NCBI RefSeq assembly: GCF_963583255.1
Contig: NC_084818.1
Span: forward strand, 8,812,222 to 8,876,221
DNA length: 64,000 bases
Origin: Pyrus communis
Lineage: Eukaryota; Streptophyta; Magnoliopsida; Rosales; Rosaceae
Reading direction: 5' to 3'
The notes under the pieces were generated by a model, which worked only from the letters and a program-made list of their open reading frames with translations, did no database searches and was not told where the DNA came from. Shown here piece by piece: positions 58,771-64,000 of this stretch (position 1 is the stretch's first letter; each line of letters begins with the position of its first letter). The translations under genes were made by a program, and so were the position numbers.

Positions 58771-58890
58771 GAATTTTAACGATAAAAATAAAATAAAAGG
58801 TAAAATAAATAATACCAGGTTTGACATTTTAGTGTAAAAATGTAGTTTTTCGTTAAAGTGAACAGTATCACAGACTTTTCGTTAAAATTT
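58771..58890 (-). mobile_element. MITE, 120 bp (copy 2)
   Basis: It is the reverse of 46961-47080, with the same length and ends (GAATTTTAACGATAAAAAT ... TTCGTTAAAATTT). Confidence 0.75.
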
Positions 58891-59039
58891 CTTAAAAAAT
58901 AAGACCATTAAATTTATTTATTTATTTTTGTTGCAAGTTGAAGAAGAAAGAGATAATATTATTTTCAATTGCATATTTTGTTTCTTCCTCTCTCATAAAA
59001 TTGTTTGTTTTTCTATGGCCATTTTCAGGACTTAATTAT

Positions 59040-59487
59040 AAACTTGCACCTTGAGTTTAGTAGTTGTTCAATTTGGGTCTCTAAACCTTTTTCTGAACCA
59101 AATCGGTCCCCTAAAATGTTGTAAATGTGGGACAATTCATTACAACCTAATAAATGGTTTAGGTTCCCAACGGTTTCCATCGGTTCTTATTTATGTGGTG
59201 ATAGCCATACAGGAATAGGAAATTTACTATTTTTGTATGTCTGTTTAAAGTATATTGGGATTAAATTATTGGTTTGAGAAAATTTACACATTTGACATTG
59301 CTGTAATTATATAATTTGTTGGTTGATAAATAAAGCCTCGAATAAATGATGTGTGCAATTCAATTCAAACAGTTTTCTGATTGTTATAAAAAAAGAGGTG
59401 GCAGATTGTCTTGTTTTGATGGGACCTTATTCTTCAGCGTATTATGCCCAACGTTTAAACCTTCTTATACCTCTTAATGTTGTTGTT
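59040..59487. repeat. NAC-array intergenic block upstream of the headless pseudogene
   Basis: It matches the upstream regions of the other NAC copies as far as 'cttcttatacctcttaatgt', then joins NAC tail sequence directly at about 59,488. Promoter, exon 1 and the NAC domain are missing. Confidence 0.75.
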
Positions 59488-60165
59488 TAAACTCAGAGTC
59501 TCCAGATGGTTCTTGTTCTATAAACTGGAATGACATTTTGACCATTTTTTATGGTGATGATGAAACTGGTAGCCGGAAGGTCTCGGATGGTGAGGTGAGA
59601 TAATCATACGCTTTTTCTGCATATTTTTTGTATGTACTTGCGCCTGCTAAAATTTAACACCTGCTTGTTTGTGTTTCTTAATCCACCAGTTGTGTTCTGC
59701 GTTGGGAGAGATTCCGAATTCAACCTCTCAGCTGCCGCAACCGCCGCAGCTGCTGCAGACACCAGAACCACATCAGCCACCGCATCCACATCAAACACAG
59801 GATCACTACCCCTCCACACATCAGCCACCTGAGTATATTATTTCAACCAATGATCCCAATGAAACCAGTTAGCAAACCTAATGGTGTTCAAGATCTAGCT
59901 ACGGATGAAATCATTCCAGAGGTAAGAACCAGTCTCTGAATGTTGTATCCTTCATTTTCCAATATGGAGCACAAAAATTACATCAAAACTCAACATTTTC
60001 TCGTTATGTTTCTAAATCCAGGATTGTTTTCATCCAGATGAATTTATGTGTCTGCCGTTTGATCCGTCACAGGATTACTTGCTGCCGTCACCAATGAACA
60101 CGGAACTGGGAGATGTGTGCATCCCAATAACTGTATTGGATGCACTGATGAGTTGCGATCTCTAG
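59488..60165 (+). pseudogene. Headless NAC pseudogene (C-terminal exons only)
   Basis: Three exon-like parts remain: 59488-59594 (ESPDGS, then DDETGSRKVSDGE, like the end of exon 2 of gene 4); 59690-59931 (LCSALGEIPNSTSQ and a Pro/Gln-rich stretch, then ISTNDPNE and a frameshift giving a stop at 59870); and 60022-60165 (DCFHPDEFMCLPFDPSQDYL ... MSCDL), like exon 5 of gene 1. Splice sites are conserved. There is no DNA-binding domain and no promoter, so it is a deletion product. Confidence 0.82.
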
Positions 60166-60699
60166 ATATATGGAGATTTAAACACTTTTCCCATTAGGTT
60201 CTTGATTTATCATTGTCGACCAGGATTAGTAATTAGTATCCTGGAAGAAACAACATACCCTACTTTTGGTGACTCTAATCTACCATGAGTCACAAGCACG
60301 AGTCTAAGATAGCAACAGTAACATAGATTTAGTTGGTATTAGTTACTCTAGAATAGCTAGTGAACAAGAAGATTTAGTTATCAGAAACAGCAATATGGGA
60401 CTTGTAAACCCCAAGAACTCTAGTAGAACTCTAGCAAGAGTACACCCTTATCTGCATTTCAGGAACTGTAGGCATTAGAAACTTCTTTTCCTAGTTCTGG
60501 TGGATATGTCCAGGACAACCGATGTAGGTTACCTAAGCCTATTCTTGTCCTTTTTGGACGTTTTTAAGCATTCCCTAGTTTTAGAAACTTCAAAGCGTGT
60601 GAGGTGAACCTGTTAGTTCAAAGTAACAGCAGCAAAACCAGTATTTGAGATTTCAACTGGAAATCTTTCCTACAAGGAGTCTAGATGAAGCAAAGATGT

Positions 60700-61445
60700 C
60701 TCTCAGAAGCAGTTGTTTGGAGACCGCGACTCTCCTGTCAACCGAACTACAAATAATCCCCAGCAAAATTGTCTGTTAATATTGTACTGTCTTCATCAAA
60801 AGTCATATACCTCAACGAGATCGTCTTCAATCATCATTCATTCGTGTCTATCCACTGGAAGTTGCTCCGAGAGAATCCGACTGCAAAGCTGTATCACAAC
60901 ACAAGGTAAGCAATCAAAGCTAAAATTGTTAATAAAAGCTCATGTATTGACACTTTGGGAAGGCTATTTTCTGTTTTCAATCAACTTAATTTGATTTCTT
61001 TTAACTCTATTTCCGGGTCAGGGAAGCTGCAGAGTTGCATTGCTCTTCATTGGCCCCGGAAGAAAACAAAAACCGAGTCTTTGAAGCATACAGTTTTGAA
61101 GCAGGCATCTATAGGGTTCTTTCTTTGAAGCATCTCCTTAAAACCACTTATCAAGTCTCCCCGATGGGGAATGGTAGTGTTACTTCGATACCAAGTTCTA
61201 GTTCTAGCCTCATACTCAGGCTTTCGTTCCACAGTCGTTTATTCTGGAAATGGCGTTATACAAGATCTGCTGCAACATGGCTGCTGGAGTCCCAAATATA
61301 TTACAATAACCAGACACTAAATGGTGATGTCCTGGTTGTTGGTATTGAAATTTGAGGTTCCATCCCTAATGGAGTAGCAATTACAATCATTATCAAAATT
61401 TGATGATTATGATTGGTATAATCCGTTGATAACCTTCAGAATTAA
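60700..61445 (+). pseudogene. Possible distal NTL-type exons and 3' UTR
   Basis: A frame ending RIRLQSCITTQ at a donor (60905, GTAAGC), then an acceptor (GGGTCAG, 61021), recalls the C-terminal part of membrane-tethered NAC proteins, which often have RIRLQ. The stretch at 61,285 ('catggctgctggagtc') matches the anchor segment after gene 4. 61430-61490 matches the end and 3' UTR of genes 2 and 3 ('ttgataaccttcag'). Frames are broken. The assignment is tentative. Confidence 0.35.
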
Positions 61446-61867
61446 ACACCCATCTTATGTAAATATTGCTTTAATTATTTTCCCTGTATCATCTCAAGCA
61501 CTATTTGGATGCGACTTTACCAGAAATCAAAGAAGTTGCATACTTTAAGGCCCCATCATCCGTCACTCCATAGACATCCGGTAAAGTCTAGCTCATGACT
61601 ACAAAGAAGAGCTTATTGGGAGGTAACCCAAGTTTTCCTAATTTTCCTTTTGTTTTCGCTGTTTTTCATTTTATTTTTTTGTTGGAGTCAGTTTTAATTT
61701 CTTTCATGCTTTCAGGAACAGTGGTCTGCAACGATTCAAGTTTGGGGGAGTACATTAGGCCAAATCCAACCAATGGCTGGCCAGAGGGCTCGTTTTAGCC
61801 CTTTGACCCTCCAAGATCCTCTAAGATATTAATATTATAATGAACAGTATATGGCTATATTTACCTC

Positions 61868-62427
61868 CGTCTCCAACTGAGGGCCAGAGGACCAGAGAGC
61901 TCGTTTTAGCCCTATCACAAAAAACCGTCTCCAACCGAGGACCATAGAGCCAAACATAATTTATTATTTAAAAACTACAACTTAAATGTTGTTAAATGTT
62001 TTTTTTAACAAATATGAAAAACTACAAATGTTTTCTCTATCCGTGGTAAGAGTGAATCCCTTTCGGTATCCTCACTTGATCTAACCTAAGAACTTGATCA
62101 AAATAAGACTTTGGACCGGAAGTTAAAAACTACAAATTTTGTAAAATAAAAATTATAGAAAAAAAATAGAATTTAAAAAAAAATATATTAAAAATAGAAG
62201 TTATAGGAAAATTTTCATAAATAAAAAATAATAATAAAATTGTAAAAAAAAAAAAATCAAATCATTCATGTTGGTTAAAACTGACAGGATTTCCATTTTT
62301 TTTTGCCAGCCCTCCAGCCTTTTCCGATTCCGTGGGACCCTCTCAGATTCCACACCCATCTGGCCTAGCCCTCGGTTGGAGATGGTTTTCTGCCCTTTGG
62401 CCCTCTGGACCCTTCGGTTGGAGATGA
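61868..62427. mobile_element. MITE with CATCTCCAACCGA-type ends
   Basis: The left side, CGTCTCCAACTGAGGGCCAG, and the inverse of the right side, TCATCTCCAACCGAAGGGTC, form the terminal repeats. Each end also has a second inner copy (CGTCTCCAACCGAGG at 61,929). A one-sided relic of the family lies at 57,245-57,310. There is no coding sequence. Confidence 0.7.
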
Positions 62428-62439
62428 CCTTACAAGGCA

Positions 62440-63520
62440 TCCTAATAGCATCGTCGGTTTCCCAACAACATCACCGATTTCCTAAACGATTTTGGGTTTG
62501 GTGCTCCCCTGTCGAGTGCATAGACGGCCGCCAAGGCCGCTTTTTAGAACATTGAAAAATAGTATCTCAAATTTACATTTTTTCCATTGAAGTAAAACTT
62601 ACATTTACATTTTGAAAATGTAAAACAAGATATAGATGCAGCGTTACATTTTAAATAGAAGTGTTCGCATTGAAGATGCTCTTATAAATATATGTAACTC
62701 ATTCTTTATTCGGCGTAAGATTCATACTATTAATATTGATACAGTCTGAGAATAAATTCCACTTAAACATAACACGTAAGTGTTGAAATCTTCTAAATTG
62801 TACACGTCTGCAAATTCAACATTTGTTATACCTTGGTCAACATTCTTGTCACTCCACATGGACATGCTCAGCAGACGTAGTGACGTAATGCTCTGCCTTC
62901 ACAAACAAGGAACAATTGTGAGCAGGGCTTTCGAACTTTTATTAGAGTCCAGAATGTTCTTGAGTTCTCTCGATTTTGTTTTCCTCCGAAAAAATATTGG
63001 AGAAAATTAGTAAAGCTGAACCTATGGGAGGTGGCAAATAAGAATCATGAGATTCCCGTATGAGGATCTCTCTACGAGGATCCTAGAGATCTTCACATTC
63101 TATTCGTTTATTGTATATTGTGCAGTTATATTTCATTAGGTACTATTTATGTTTAATTTTAAATGAAAAAATTCAAAATAATTTCTGATCGCATAATAAA
63201 CAATGAACAGATGAAATGTGATGATTCGAATAAGATTTAAATCCAGATTCTCACTACACAACAAAATAAAATAAATAAATTAATTAACGCCCAAAGGACG
63301 TTGATGGGATCCACTATTTGTGACTAAGGTAAAACTTGTATCGGAAGCTCACGACTTGATTAAATTTGCACCTTTGAGTTTTTTGTAGTTGTTCTATCTG
63401 GGTCTTTAACCCCTTTTTTGACCAAATTGGTCCCTAACTTTAGGAAAATGTGGTAAAATGAGGACAAATCGAAGAGATTTTTCAATATGCCGGAAACACG
63501 GTAGGTACATCATATCATAA
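62440..63520. repeat. Duplicated intergenic block (pairs with 26840-27900)
   Basis: It is nearly co-linear with the block that precedes NAC gene 2, so another NAC unit may follow beyond the window. Confidence 0.85.
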
Positions 63521-63526
63521 TACAAT

Positions 63527-64000
63527 TAGTTGAAAATGACAAAATTACCCTTGAGGAACACCGGAACTTCTACGTGCGAGCAGTGGACAATCATCTCTCA
63601 ATCAAGTTAAAAGTGCCCAAAATAGGTATTTATTTAAAACCTATTTCATCCATCCTCATCAAATCTTCTCCACAAGGTAACCCCTAAATTATTCTTTTCT
63701 AATTTTATTAATTAGCTCATTAATTGATTTGTTACCTAATGAATTTATTAATTAGCTAACAAATCATGAATCTCACCCAAAAAACCATCCAAGTGGCCGG
63801 TCCTCTACCTCCAAAAGGGGCCGGCCACACCCTATATAAACCATCTCATTTTCTTCAAAACTAAATTCCAATTCTCTTGCAAAATTCTCTAAATTCTCCA
63901 AACATTTTTTTTTTCTCAAAATTCTAATTTTGGCATCGGAGGTTCTTCGGCCAAAGCCCCCCCAACCCTATTCATCGTGAGCGCGTGAGGCTCTTGGCCT
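63527..64000 (+). mobile_element. Partial LTR running off the window
   Basis: Homology to the array block stops at about 63,526. The new sequence starts TGAAAATGACAAAATTACCC and has a TATA box (CCTATATAAACC, about 63,831) and an AT-rich leader, as in plant LTRs. The window ends before any coding region. Confidence 0.55.

Overview
The window is nuclear plant DNA: it is AT-rich, has spliced genes with GT-AG introns, carries NAC-domain transcription factor genes (a land-plant family), and is dense in plant LTR elements, MITEs, SINEs and a chloroplast-derived insert. Several short repeats look like ones common in apple and pear, so a Rosaceae (Malus/Pyrus-like) source is my best guess, but that is inference.

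The backbone is a decayed tandem NAC array, all in one orientation except one inverted piece. From left to right it holds: a NAC 3'-flank relic (about 553-660); NAC gene 1 (14934-16714, five exons, 316 aa); an orphan NAC promoter (25010-25310); NAC gene 2 (29692-30936, 233 aa); an inverted NAC exon-1 fragment (31625-32005); NAC gene 3 (33945-35126, 212 aa, near twin of gene 2); NAC gene 4 (48048-50705, six exons, 570 aa); and a headless NAC pseudogene (59488-60165, perhaps to 61445). The same intergenic blocks recur beside the copies (about 17.4, 27.2-27.9, 46.7-47.5, 51.4-52.7, 59.0-59.5 and 62.4-63.5 kb), so duplication moved whole gene-plus-flank units. Downstream of genes 1 and 4 lies a conserved hydrophobic reading frame that looks like the lost, or alternatively spliced, membrane anchor of an NTL-type (membrane-tethered) NAC ancestor.

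The array has been invaded repeatedly. 830-12105 is a young, complete Athila-like Ty3/gypsy element (1950-bp LTRs with about 7 differences, TSD TTATC, tRNA-Asp primer site) whose gag and pol are out of frame. 17688-25008 is a composite TIR-type element candidate carrying fragments of three unrelated host genes (an FTSHI5-like exon, a PYL ABA-receptor exon and a DUF819 membrane-protein pseudogene), bracketed by arrays of TTTGC...GCAAA mini-hairpins. 32288-33303 is a Pack-MULE with an exact 9-bp TSD and a broken AN1 zinc-finger piece. 36192-43812 is an old, stop-ridden chromovirus-like Ty3/gypsy element nested in an L1 LINE (35900-36190 and 43815-44640, minus strand). A NUPT joining rpoB and trnT-GGU lies at 35540-35885. 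Solo or partial LTRs (45420, 54649, 63527), a FAR1-related pseudogene (57540-58395), SINEs and several MITEs fill the rest.

Only the four NAC genes look like potentially functional host genes. They should encode nuclear DNA-binding regulators. Genes 2 and 3 keep little beyond the NAC domain. Gene 4 has an enlarged C-terminal region made of repeated phase-0 exons.
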